Shown one piece after another: positions 1 through 7,841 of a stretch of 64,000 nt of DNA. The DNA comes from Salipiger profundus (GTDB lineage: Bacteria > Pseudomonadota > Alphaproteobacteria > Rhodobacterales > Rhodobacteraceae), in NCBI RefSeq assembly GCF_001969385.1, contig NZ_CP014796.1, forward strand, positions 3,985,501-4,049,500. The letters are read 5' to 3'. Position 1 is the stretch's first letter; the number at the start of each line of letters is the position of its first letter. A program made the position numbers and the translations under genes. A model generated the notes under the pieces. That model had not been told where the DNA came from, did not search any database, and was given only the letters and a program-made list of their open reading frames with translations.

Positions 1-1130
1 ACCATCAGCGAGGGCCGGCGTTCGTAATGGGCCTGCGCATCGAGATACTGGCTGAAGTCGCGCTCGCGCTGCACCAGCCCGAAGGAGCGCGGCGCATGCG
101 CCCCGAGATAGGAGCTCGCGAGCCGCGGCGGGTTCTTGAGTTGCCGGTAAAAGGTCGTTTCGCCGACGTTCAGGACAAGCGCCGAACTGTCGTGCACCGC
201 CGCGCGGTAGTCGTGGAAATTCCCGGGGTCGCTGCCGTCGAAGAGGAACATCGAGGTCAGCGGCGAGATACCGAGCTGCTCGACGTCATTGCGCAGGAAG
301 AGCCGCGCCGTGACCTCCATCGTGGTGTTCGCCCCCGGGGTGATGACGAAGCGGTAGGCACCGGTCACCGACTGGCTGCGCAGCGCCGCGTAGAGGGTCA
401 CGCTGCCCGCGCCATCCGCCGGGCGTTCGATCCAGAACTCGGTGAAGCGCGGGAATTCCTCGCCCTCGGCGACGCCTGTGTTCACCGCGAGACCGCGCGC
501 ACTGATCCCGTACAGGTTGTCACGCCCCAGCGCCCGGAAGTAGCTTGCACCAAGGAATGCAACGAGCTCGTCGTAGACATCGGCGCGGTTGAGCTGGTTC
601 TGCAGCCGGAAGCCGGCGATGCCGGGCATCACCAGATCCTCCGGCACGTCGCGCTCGAGCGAGGAATAATCGAAATCGCGGGTCGAGAAGATCATCGGGA
701 TGGCGCGACCGTCGACCAGCTCGTTGATGACCACCGGCTCCTTGAAGAGCCAGCCGAGATGGAACGGCTGCAGGTGAAACTGCGACTTCTCGTTCTCCCG
801 CCAGCGGGCGTGATCCTCGCGGAAGCGGACGCGCTGGTATTGGTCGTAGTCGAGTTCGGCGAGAAAGCCCTCGATGCTGTCTCGCTCACCCGGCTCCTGC
901 TTGCTTGCCGCGCGCATCCGCTCGGTCAGCATGTCGAAGCTGAAACTTTCGCCGGGTTCCGGCTGCGGCTGCTCACCCTGTTCGTCCTGGGCACGCACGG
1001 CGGCAGGCAACATCACCCCGCCCATGCTCGCCCCGAGACCGGCAAGTGCCGCCCGCCGGGTCAATCCGCGCGAGCGGATCGCGCCGACGCGTGATCGAGC
1101 TGAAAAATCGAAATATTTTTCTGAAGTCAT
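1..1130 (-). CDS. Periplasmic glucan biosynthesis protein, OpgG/OpgD (MdoG) family, 3' end beyond window
   Basis: The reading frame starts at the ATG at 1130 and runs off the left edge, giving about 376 codons of a family usually near 500-550 residues. The N-terminus carries a twin-arginine signal (LTRRAALAGLGASMG) followed by a cleavage-like VRAQ, so Tat export to the periplasm is likely, as known for OpgD. The mature part has MdoG-type stretches such as FHLGWLFKEPVVIN, DFDYSSL, GFRLQNQLN and PLTSMFLFDG. The family builds or modifies osmoregulated periplasmic glucans. OpgG and OpgD cannot be separated here because the C-terminal half is missing; the Tat signal favours OpgD-like export. Confidence 0.85.
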   Translation of the reverse strand, partial: MTSEKYFDFSARSRVGAIRSRGLTRRAALAGLGASMGGVMLPAAVRAQDEQGEQPQPEPGESFSFDMLTERMRAASKQEPGERDSIEGFLAELDYDQYQRVRFREDHARWRENEKSQFHLQPFHLGWLFKEPVVINELVDGRAIPMIFSTRDFDYSSLERDVPEDLVMPGIAGFRLQNQLNRADVYDELVAFLGASYFRALGRDNLYGISARGLAVNTGVAEGEEFPRFTEFWIERPADGAGSVTLYAALRSQSVTGAYRFVITPGANTTMEVTARLFLRNDVEQLGISPLTSMFLFDGSDPGNFHDYRAAVHDSSALVLNVGETTFYRQLKNPPRLASSYLGAHAPRSFGLVQRERDFSQYLDAQAHYERRPSLM

Positions 1131-1353
1131 TGATCCGTCCGTCTAACTCGATGCAACGATATGAGTTTAATTTAGCGGAAAACCATCCCTCGGAACCGGC
1201 ATGCGCGCTCTTTCGCTCATGCAGCAACACGGTTTCGTCAGCTCACCGCCCGCGCGAACCAAACCCCTGAATTCGCAGGGGGTTCCCATCGGCCTTCTCT
1301 TGCCGACCGTTGTGCAGTTTCTTGCAAGTTCTCGCGTCAGTTGCGCCTTGAAA

Positions 1354-1370
1354 CGCCCGAAAACCGGGCG
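1354..1370 (-). terminator. Candidate terminator after the bph operon
   Basis: A perfect 6-bp stem (CGCCCG / CGGGCG) with a 5-nt loop lies 17 nt beyond the stop of the PAS gene. On the minus strand it is followed only by GTTTCAA-like sequence, so the T-run is weak. The rest of 1131-1386 holds no convincing gene and should include the promoter of the glucan gene. Confidence 0.35.
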
Positions 1371-1386
1371 GGGATCACATCTGATG

Positions 1387-1989
1387 CTACCCGTCGTCAG
1401 GCACCACGATGCGCGACAACGCCTCGACCGTCCGCTCCGCGCGTCCCGCCGCTTCCCGGAGCCCCTTGGCAATCTCGGTCATCGCCTCGTCGTCCGAAAT
1501 CCGTTCGAGAAGCCGCGCGCTGGACGCATTCACATTGGCCACGTTCGAGATGGCATGGGCGGCCTCGCGCAGGGCTTGCATCACCTCGGCGTTCTCGGTC
1601 GTGCGCGCCCGTGACAGGTCAGTCACGGCAAGGGCAAGCGAAACGACCTGCCCGGACTGTTCGAAAGGAGCGATGTCGACATCATGGGCGTTCTCGGGTG
1701 TCTCGCCGGCTCGTGGCAGCGCCTCGGTCACAGCCTCGCCGGATAGGGCACGCTCGAGCGCGGCGCGAGCCGCCTCGCGATGCGACCCGTCCCAGAGCGT
1801 CGACCAGGGCTGCGAGATCACCTCGTCGCGGGTCGCTGACAGACGCTCGAGACCGCCGCGATTGATGGCAACGACACGGCCCGTGCGGTCAATCACCATC
1901 GCGCAGACCGATGCCCGCTCGGCCAGTTGCCCGAGAAGCTTGGACGCGATGCCGGCGCCCATCTCGCTGTCACTCAGAATCAGAGTCAT
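1387..1989 (-). CDS. PAS-domain protein of the phytochrome operon
   Basis: Predicted 200 residues, starting at ATG 1989; a GTG two codons upstream is an alternative. Residues about 20-130 look like a PAS sensor fold (ASVCAMVIDRTGRVVAINRGGLERL, then a WSTLWDG segment). The last 70 residues are helical (EVMQALREAAHAISNVANVNASSARLL) and resemble a histidine-kinase dimerisation helix without a clear H-box or ATPase domain. It is last in the bphO-bphP unit, 62 nt after bphP, so it probably takes part in the same light or stress signalling. No catalytic domain is visible and its partner is unknown. A GAGGT-N8-ACCTC inverted repeat (2007-2024) lies in the gap before it. Confidence 0.75.
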   Translation of the reverse strand: MTLILSDSEMGAGIASKLLGQLAERASVCAMVIDRTGRVVAINRGGLERLSATRDEVISQPWSTLWDGSHREAARAALERALSGEAVTEALPRAGETPENAHDVDIAPFEQSGQVVSLALAVTDLSRARTTENAEVMQALREAAHAISNVANVNASSARLLERISDDEAMTEIAKGLREAAGRAERTVEALSRIVVPDDG

Positions 1990-2057
1990 TGCCACACCCA
2001 GATTGTGAGGTGTGATTATACCTCAGGGCAAATGGGAGGTTAAGCCGCCATTTTCGC

Positions 2058-4664
2058 TCAACCTTCCTTGGTCGGAACCTTTGATATCGCCTTTTTCAGC
2101 GCGGTTTCGAGAGAGCTTGCCGAGAACGGTTTCTGCACCACGCCACAGGGTGGATAGGTCTGGGCCAATTCCTCGATCTCGCCGTAGCCGGTGGCGAGGA
2201 TGATCGGCACACCCGCCTTGTAGAGGCGCTCCGCCACGGGCAGCGACTGCTCGTCCCCGAGGTTCACGTCGAGCACGGCGAAATCCACGTTGTTGTCATC
2301 GAGCCAGGTCATCGCGGCGGTCACCGACGAGGTGATCTTGACGTCGCTCGCGCCGAGATCCTCGAGGATGCCCGCCGCGTCCATCGCGATGATGAGCGTA
2401 TCCTCGAGCACCAGCCCCTGCCCCTTGAGCCCGAGCGAGCCGTCCGCCTCGACCACCGCGGCCGGCTCCTGCGTCGCAGCGGCGGCGGCTTCCCCCTCGG
2501 CCTGGTAGCGGATGCTCGAAATCGCCGTGGGCGGCAGCCGGAAATGCGCCTCGAGCCCGGTCATCTTGTAACAAACCTTGGCATCGCCGCGCAGTTCATG
2601 CGGGATCGAGCCCTCGATGATCATGCTGCCGAACCCGCGCCGCTTGGGCGGGGTCACCGGCGGGCCCCCGCGCTCGAGCCAGTCGATGAGGACACCGCCG
2701 CTGCTGTCCTCTGCAACCTTCACCTCGACGCGCCCCGACTTGTCGCAGAGCGCCCCGTACTTGATCGAGTTGGTGGCCATCTCGTGCAGCACCAGCGCCA
2801 TCGTGGTGAAAGCCTTCGAGTTCACGAAGACCTCGGGTCCGTCGATGATCACACGGTCCATCTTGTGGTCGGCGTAGGCCTCGAACTCGCATTCGATCAG
2901 CGAGGTCAGCGATGCCGGCTCGTATTGCTCGGCGGTCAGCTGGTCATGCGCGCGGCCGAGCGCCTGGATGCGCCCGTCGAGATTGGCGGTGAATTCCTCG
3001 AGCGTCGAGGTCGAGGCGCGCGACTGTGCAAGGAGTCCCCGCATGAGGTTGAGGATGTTGCGCACCCGGTGGTTCAATTCCGAGATCAGCAGTTGCTGCT
3101 GCTGCTGGTTGCGCTCTCGCTCGTCGTTCGCAGCGTCGGTCATCTTGAGGAAGACCTCGAGCAGGATCATGCGCAGTCGCTCGGCCGAATGCATCTCCTG
3201 CGGCGCCCACGGGATGCTGCGACCGCTGACGGTCTCGCGCCAGACCTCGAAGCTCTTGCGCGGTGTCAGCCTCTCGCCGTTCGGGCCTGCCGTCACAGGC
3301 TTGCGCGGATCACCGGCCCAGCTCACCGTCTCCTCGATCTGGCGGCGGACGAAGACAAGGTAGTCGCGCGGCCGCTTCGAGATCGGAATGGCGAGGATCC
3401 CGGCAGCACGACCGCCGAAATCGCGGGCCCGGGGAAAGACCTTCTCGAGGCGGTCCGTCGCGTAGACCTCTTCGCCGATCGACCGGTCGAGGAACTGGGC
3501 AATGGCGCGGAATTCCTCTTCGGTCGGGGCAAGCCCGGTCGCGTGAAAGGTTTCGTCCTCATAGAGCACGAGCCCGTCGTGCGCGATGACCGAGCCGATG
3601 TCCTCGGACACCGAAAGCAGGCTCTCGGCCATGGGGCGACCGTCGGCCATGTAGCCCATCAACCGGGTCTGAAGCCGGCTCGTGTCCTCGACCGCGCGCT
3701 TGCGCAGCTCATCCTCGAAGCGTGACAGCTCGTAGGAGAACATGTGCGCGAACATCTCGAAGGCGGTGCGGCGCTCGTAGTCGATATAGAGCGGAGTGTG
3801 GTTGTGGCAGGCAAACAGCCCCCAGAGCTCACCGTCCTTCATGATCGAGACCGACATCGAGGCGCCGACGCCCATGTTCTTGAGGTACTCGATATGAATG
3901 GGCGACACCGCGCGGGTCACCGCCAGCGACAGGTCGAGCGGCTCTCCGTCCAGCGTGGTGCCGGGCGAAATGGCGCTGCCGGGGTCGTCCACGTCGGCGA
4001 TGAGCCGCAACAGCGACCTCGTGTAGAGCTTGCGGGCCTGCGCGGGGATGTCCGAGGCCGGGAACATGAGGCCGTCGTAGACGCTCTGCGAATCCTTGCG
4101 CCGCTCGGCAATGACCTTGCCGGACTGGTCCGGCTGAAACTGGTAGACCATGACGCTGTCGAAGCCCGAAAGCTCCTGCAGGCCGCGCGCCGCCGCCATC
4201 GCCAGCGCGGCGAGATCACCGTCGCGCTTGAGCGCGGAAATCTGCGGATAGACATCGGACATCACGTCGCGGCCGCGCGGACCGGACTTCGGCTCGAACT
4301 CGACGATCAGCAGGTTTCCCGAGCCGTGCACCGACACGTCGAACGCGCGCCCGTTCGCGCGCATCGCGACGTTGAAGAGCCGGATCGCACCGCCCGGCTC
4401 ATCGAGCAGCCGCATGTTCTGCCGGATGCGTTCGTATCCGTCCGAGACGATCAGCCCCCTGAGTGGCGCGCCGATCGCGTCCTCCGCGGCAATGCCCAGG
4501 ATGCTCTCGAGATTCTCCGAGGCATGCTGGACGATCCAGTCCGACGAGAGCGCCAGCAGCGCGCCGTAGGATTGCACCCGCCCCAGCTGGTGGATGGGTT
4601 CGCGGTCGCAGTTGGTCAGGTCCACGCTCTGCCCGGGCGCGTGTCTGGACGGCTCAGAAGTCAT
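2058..4664 (-). CDS. bphP: Bacteriophytochrome HWE histidine kinase fused to a receiver domain
   Basis: 868 residues in the order PAS (about 20-130), GAF (150-310), PHY (330-510), HWE-type kinase (530-720) and receiver (750-860). Cys19 in TNCDREPIHQLGRVQSYG is at the position where bacteriophytochromes bind biliverdin. The GAF motif FPASDIPAQARKLYTRS and the PHY tongue motif TPRKSFEVW are present. The kinase has the H-box ELNHRVRN, NSIKYGAL and WLERGGP typical of HWE enzymes. The receiver keeps the acidic pair, AVLDVNLGD, ATGYG and VQKPFS, so it should be phosphorylatable. It senses red/far-red light using biliverdin made by the upstream heme oxygenase (12-nt gap). HWE kinases in alphaproteobacteria often feed the PhyR general stress response; that link is inferred here. 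Confidence 0.95.
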   Translation of the reverse strand: MTSEPSRHAPGQSVDLTNCDREPIHQLGRVQSYGALLALSSDWIVQHASENLESILGIAAEDAIGAPLRGLIVSDGYERIRQNMRLLDEPGGAIRLFNVAMRANGRAFDVSVHGSGNLLIVEFEPKSGPRGRDVMSDVYPQISALKRDGDLAALAMAAARGLQELSGFDSVMVYQFQPDQSGKVIAERRKDSQSVYDGLMFPASDIPAQARKLYTRSLLRLIADVDDPGSAISPGTTLDGEPLDLSLAVTRAVSPIHIEYLKNMGVGASMSVSIMKDGELWGLFACHNHTPLYIDYERRTAFEMFAHMFSYELSRFEDELRKRAVEDTSRLQTRLMGYMADGRPMAESLLSVSEDIGSVIAHDGLVLYEDETFHATGLAPTEEEFRAIAQFLDRSIGEEVYATDRLEKVFPRARDFGGRAAGILAIPISKRPRDYLVFVRRQIEETVSWAGDPRKPVTAGPNGERLTPRKSFEVWRETVSGRSIPWAPQEMHSAERLRMILLEVFLKMTDAANDERERNQQQQQLLISELNHRVRNILNLMRGLLAQSRASTSTLEEFTANLDGRIQALGRAHDQLTAEQYEPASLTSLIECEFEAYADHKMDRVIIDGPEVFVNSKAFTTMALVLHEMATNSIKYGALCDKSGRVEVKVAEDSSGGVLIDWLERGGPPVTPPKRRGFGSMIIEGSIPHELRGDAKVCYKMTGLEAHFRLPPTAISSIRYQAEGEAAAAATQEPAAVVEADGSLGLKGQGLVLEDTLIIAMDAAGILEDLGASDVKITSSVTAAMTWLDDNNVDFAVLDVNLGDEQSLPVAERLYKAGVPIILATGYGEIEELAQTYPPCGVVQKPFSASSLETALKKAISKVPTKEG

Positions 4665-4676
4665 GCGATGTGTCTT

Positions 4677-5237
4677 TCATGGATTGGCCTGCGCGGTCGC
4701 CGCCTGCTCGAACAGGGCAAAGCCCGCGAGTGTATCGTCGGTGATGCGGGTGCCACGGTCGGATCCGGGCTCGACGGCGTCGAGCATGTCGCAATGGCGC
4801 CGCCACAGCAGCGGCAGCGGACCGGCGCGAAAGAAAGCGGGCGTCGCCTGCCCGTTCCCGTAGAAACTGCGCCGCATCGTCTCGCTGCCAAGACGCGATC
4901 CCAGCACGAGATAGTCGACGGCAAGCGGATCGAGCGGACGCGACGGAGAGATCGAGGCGGTCTCGCGGCGCATCGCGGCGAGGTCTGCCGCAAGCCGTTT
5001 CAGGAGATCGGACAACACGGCGCCCGACAGCACACCCGGTGCCGGCCCGCATCCCTCGCGCAGCGCACCGAGCGCTGCGCCCTGGGTCGACAGGAACCAG
5101 CCGAGATGCCGCTCGGGCGACTCGAGGAATGGCCGGAAGCTCTCTTCGGCGGCGTCATGCGCCTGCCGGGAGTCATGGCGAAGCATGTGCCGGAACGAGG
5201 TTTTCGTTCCGGTGGAGGTCTTGTCGATCGTGTCCAA
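4677..5237 (-). CDS. bphO: Biliverdin-producing heme oxygenase
   Basis: About 186 residues, similar in length to bacterial heme oxygenases. The N-terminal motif LRHDSRQAHDAAEESF supplies the proximal heme histidine. The enzyme opens heme to biliverdin, the chromophore of the phytochrome encoded immediately downstream. The first codon of the open frame is TTG at 5237; no ATG lies upstream in frame, and the next internal ATG (5186) would cut close to the heme motif, so TTG is preferred but uncertain. A GGAAC-N16-CGTT promoter sits 54-78 nt upstream. Confidence 0.88.
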   Translation of the reverse strand: MDTIDKTSTGTKTSFRHMLRHDSRQAHDAAEESFRPFLESPERHLGWFLSTQGAALGALREGCGPAPGVLSGAVLSDLLKRLAADLAAMRRETASISPSRPLDPLAVDYLVLGSRLGSETMRRSFYGNGQATPAFFRAGPLPLLWRRHCDMLDAVEPGSDRGTRITDDTLAGFALFEQAATAQANP

Positions 5238-5290
5238 AAGGTGGAAAGCCCGTTCGCGTAGCGCGTTGTCCCTAGTCGTCGAATACGCAT

Positions 5291-5315
5291 AACGCGAGGG
5301 ACAAAAAGAGGTTCC
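5291..5315 (-). promoter_or_regulatory. EcfG-type (general stress sigma factor) promoter of bphO-bphP
   Basis: Read on the minus strand, GGAAC (5315-5311) is followed by exactly 16 nt and CGTT (5294-5291). This matches the consensus known for the alphaproteobacterial general stress sigma factor EcfG. The expected transcript start near 5285 leaves a leader of about 48 nt before the bphO TTG. The same stretch overlaps one arm of an 8-bp inverted repeat, TTGTCCCT (5266-5273) and AGGGACAA (5297-5304). Confidence 0.6.
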
Positions 5316-5377
5316 CGCCGTTGTTCATTTTTTCTTAACTTCTTTCGGCATCCACATCCCGAGCACCGGCCAGTCGC

Positions 5378-6022
5378 TCAACCCGCATCCGCCAGTTCCG
5401 CGACCAGCTCTGCCGTGGTGATCTGGCGGCAGTATCCCCGGATCGCGCGCAGAGAGCTGTCCTGCCGCTCCTGCGTGTAGGTCAGGCAGGCGTCGGTGAC
5501 CTGCGTCACGAGGTAGCCGAGATCGCAGGCATCGCGGATCGCGCTTTCGACGCATTGATCTGTGACCAGTCCGCAAAGGACCAGCTGACGGACGCCGAGA
5601 TTGCGCAGGATGTAGTCGATATGCGTCGACACGAACACCGACGACGAGCTTTTCGGCAGCACGATCTCGTCGCCCTCCGGGGCGATCTCGTCGATGACCT
5701 TGCCGTCCCACGACCCCTTGGGCACGTTGAAGCCGGTGATCTTGTAATCAAGACTGCGGTCCCGGCCATCGAGCGTCAGGCTCTCGATCGTGGTATACAT
5801 GACCTCGACCCCGGCCGCGCGACAGGCGCGCTGAACCGCCTGCATGTTGGGAATGGTCTCGGCCTCGAGCCGCTCGAGGAAGCTGCCGTAGGTCTCGGCA
5901 AAGGCGGCATCCGAGAGCCCGGCGAACTCGGCCCCCTCGCGGCGCGCGCTGAAATTCTGAACGTCGATGAAGAGAACGGCGGATTGCGCCGGAACAAGCG
6001 GCACGTCGCGGGTAAGGCTCAT
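5378..6022 (-). CDS. Isochorismatase-family cysteine hydrolase
   Basis: 214 residues from ATG 6022. The fold signature is clear: AVLFIDVQNF near the N-terminus carries the catalytic Asp, and LVLCGLVTDQCVESAIRDA carries the catalytic Cys preceded by the usual cis-peptide segment. Members hydrolyse amides or vinyl ethers such as N-carbamoyl compounds, nicotinamide or isochorismate; the substrate is not readable from sequence. The ATG overlaps the stop of the N-formylglutamate amidohydrolase gene by 4 nt, implying translational coupling, so a role in breaking down a nitrogen-containing compound is likely. Confidence 0.88.
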   Translation of the reverse strand: MSLTRDVPLVPAQSAVLFIDVQNFSARREGAEFAGLSDAAFAETYGSFLERLEAETIPNMQAVQRACRAAGVEVMYTTIESLTLDGRDRSLDYKITGFNVPKGSWDGKVIDEIAPEGDEIVLPKSSSSVFVSTHIDYILRNLGVRQLVLCGLVTDQCVESAIRDACDLGYLVTQVTDACLTYTQERQDSSLRAIRGYCRQITTAELVAELADAG

Positions 6023-6786
6023 GCGGAAGTCTCCATGAGAAAGGGGCGGAAGATGTGGGCGAGCCGCGTGGTCCAGAGCGCCTGCCCCGAAGCCTCGCGG
6101 ATGTGGTCGTTGCGGATCTCGACAAGACTGTGCGGCAGACCGCTCGGCTCGGCATGACGCGGCACGAACCAGTCCGAGGCCGCGTCGACGTCGTAGGGCT
6201 GGTTGAGCCCGATCGTCAGATCGCCGGAAAGCGCCTGAAGCGCCCGCGCCAGCCGCTCGGAGGTCGCGCGGTCCTCGCGGAAGAGGAAGCCTGCGTCCCA
6301 TGCGCGCGGCTGCCCGTCGCGCATCCGGGGCGTGTAGCTGTGGATCGAGAAGGTCGCCCGCAGCCCCGACCGTGCCAGCTGTCGCGCAACCGCCTCCTGG
6401 AACGGCGTGAATATCTCGTCGATGCGCGCCCGCCGCGCGGCCTCGGAGAGTGCGTGGTTGCCGGGCACGGGGCGCGCGTCGCTTACCTCGGGCATCGCGT
6501 CGGGTGCCTCGGGCGGACGGTTGCAGTCGATCACCAGCCGGCTGTAGCGCTGCAGCACCGCCGGGGCGTCGAGCGCGAGCGCAAGGCGCCGGGCGAGTGC
6601 GGCGGCGCCGATGTCCCAGCCGATGTGGTCGTCGAGATCCGCCTGCGTCAAGCCGAGCCGCCCGAGCCGCGCCGGCACCGCCTGCCCCGCGTGTTCGCAG
6701 ACCAGCAGCAGCGGTGCCCGGCCCTTGGGATTGACCAGTTCGACCGGCGCCGGATCTTCCGGCCCAAGCAGGTTCTCCGAACTCAT
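6019..6786 (-). CDS. N-formylglutamate amidohydrolase-family protein
   Basis: 255 residues from ATG 6786; further in-frame upstream sequence lacks family similarity. Motifs of the family are LLLVCEHAGQAVP (metal-binding His/Glu), DDHIGWDIGA, YSRLVIDCNRPP, TFSIHSYTPRM and LVEIRNDHI. Classical members release formate from N-formylglutamate in histidine degradation, but many act on other N-acyl amino acids. No hut genes are nearby; instead it is coupled to a cysteine hydrolase and lies opposite an RpiR regulator and a glutamine-synthetase-like gene, which suggests catabolism of a different amide or gamma-glutamyl compound. Confidence 0.87.
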   Translation of the reverse strand: MSSENLLGPEDPAPVELVNPKGRAPLLLVCEHAGQAVPARLGRLGLTQADLDDHIGWDIGAAALARRLALALDAPAVLQRYSRLVIDCNRPPEAPDAMPEVSDARPVPGNHALSEAARRARIDEIFTPFQEAVARQLARSGLRATFSIHSYTPRMRDGQPRAWDAGFLFREDRATSERLARALQALSGDLTIGLNQPYDVDAASDWFVPRHAEPSGLPHSLVEIRNDHIREASGQALWTTRLAHIFRPFLMETSA

Positions 6787-6917
6787 GGTGTTGCCGCCGC
6801 GCAAGACAAATGGCGCCCGCCGCCTTGAGTTCTGCCGGTTGCGGGACCTGTCGCAACCATCGTTCCCGTGCACCGTTTGCCTTTATTCATGCTGCGTCGA
6901 CGCATGACGATCCATTT

Positions 6918-6959
6918 TCATGTGCATCCATTATTTCCCGTTTGACATGATATTTTCAA
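6918..6959 (-). promoter_or_regulatory. Promoter and candidate operator of the amidohydrolase operon
   Basis: On the minus strand TTGAAA (6959-6954) and AATAAT (6935-6930) are spaced by 18 nt, close to sigma-70 consensus. An inverted repeat TCATGT (6918-6923) / ACATGA (6945-6950) spans the -10 region and is a plausible site for the divergently encoded RpiR regulator. A 12-bp palindrome TGCGTCGACGCA lies at 6893-6904 in the leader. Confidence 0.45.
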
Positions 6960-6992
6960 AAAGAGATCGTCAAGCGCGAATGGAGAGGTCCG

Positions 6993-7841
6993 ATGCAGGT
7001 CAAAGAGCGCCTTGATCGAATTGCCGACGAAATGACCGCTGCCGACAGGCGGATCGGCACGGCGTTGCGCCTAGACTACCCGTTTGCCGGGCTGCTGCCG
7101 ATCCAGGAGCTCGCGCAGAAGACCGGCACTTCGGCGCCATCGATCTCGCGCTTCGTGACCAAGCTGGGCTTCCAGGGTTTCCACGAATTCCAGCGCAGCC
7201 TGATCGACGAGTTGAAGGAGGGCGAGCGCTCTCCCGTCGATCTGCAGCGAACGGCGCAGCCGGTCGAGGGCGCCTATCTCGCGAGTTTCCTCGCCCGCTC
7301 GGCGCAGGTGATGCAGGAGGCGCCGACAGCCATCCCCGAGGCTCAGTTCGAGCGCATTTGCGCCCTGCTCGCCGACCCCCGCCGCGCGGTCTTCGTGCTG
7401 GGCGGACGGATGAGCGACACCGTTCTCGGCTTCATGTCCCGCCACCTGCGTCAGGCCCGCGACAAGGTGCACCACCTGCCCGCCGACCCCGAAAGCTGGC
7501 CCGACGACCTGCTGCGCATGAAGCCGCGCGACGTGCTCTTCATCGCCGATTTCCGTCGCTACCAGAAAAGCCTCGAGCGGCTCACCGAACGCGCCGTGCG
7601 CGACCGGCGGGTGCAGGTTGTGGTGATGACCGACCGCTGGCTCTCGCCATGCTCGGCCCATGCGAGCGAAGTGCTCGCGGTGCCGATCGAGAACGGCACG
7701 CTCTGGGACACCTACACCGGCGCCTTCGCGCTGATCGAGGCGATCTGCACGCGGATCGCAGACACCAACTGGACGACCACCAAGACGCGCATCGAGGCAT
7801 GGGATGCCATGCGCCTCGATTTCGGAGACAGCGACCCATGA
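6993..7841 (+). CDS. MurR/RpiR-family transcriptional regulator
   Basis: 282 residues. The N-terminal 75 residues form the HTH_6 winged-helix region with the phrase LAQKTGTSAPSISRFVTKLGFQGFHEF. A SIS sugar/phospho-ligand domain follows (FVLGGRMSDTVLGFMSRHL; VLFIADFRRY). Regulators of this family respond to phosphosugars or amino-acid-type metabolites. It reads away from the amidohydrolase operon and overlaps the next gene by 4 nt (ATGA), so it probably controls both arms of the cluster. Confidence 0.92.
   Translation: MQVKERLDRIADEMTAADRRIGTALRLDYPFAGLLPIQELAQKTGTSAPSISRFVTKLGFQGFHEFQRSLIDELKEGERSPVDLQRTAQPVEGAYLASFLARSAQVMQEAPTAIPEAQFERICALLADPRRAVFVLGGRMSDTVLGFMSRHLRQARDKVHHLPADPESWPDDLLRMKPRDVLFIADFRRYQKSLERLTERAVRDRRVQVVVMTDRWLSPCSAHASEVLAVPIENGTLWDTYTGAFALIEAICTRIADTNWTTTKTRIEAWDAMRLDFGDSDP

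Noticed and set aside
27..1094. Plus-strand frame at the left edge
   Set aside because: Antisense to the OpgG/OpgD-family gene, which has a Tat signal and family motifs.
6023..6856. A 492-residue fusion protein upstream of the cysteine hydrolase
   Set aside because: The extra N-terminal part is an out-of-frame reading of the amidohydrolase gene; the true start is ATG 6022.
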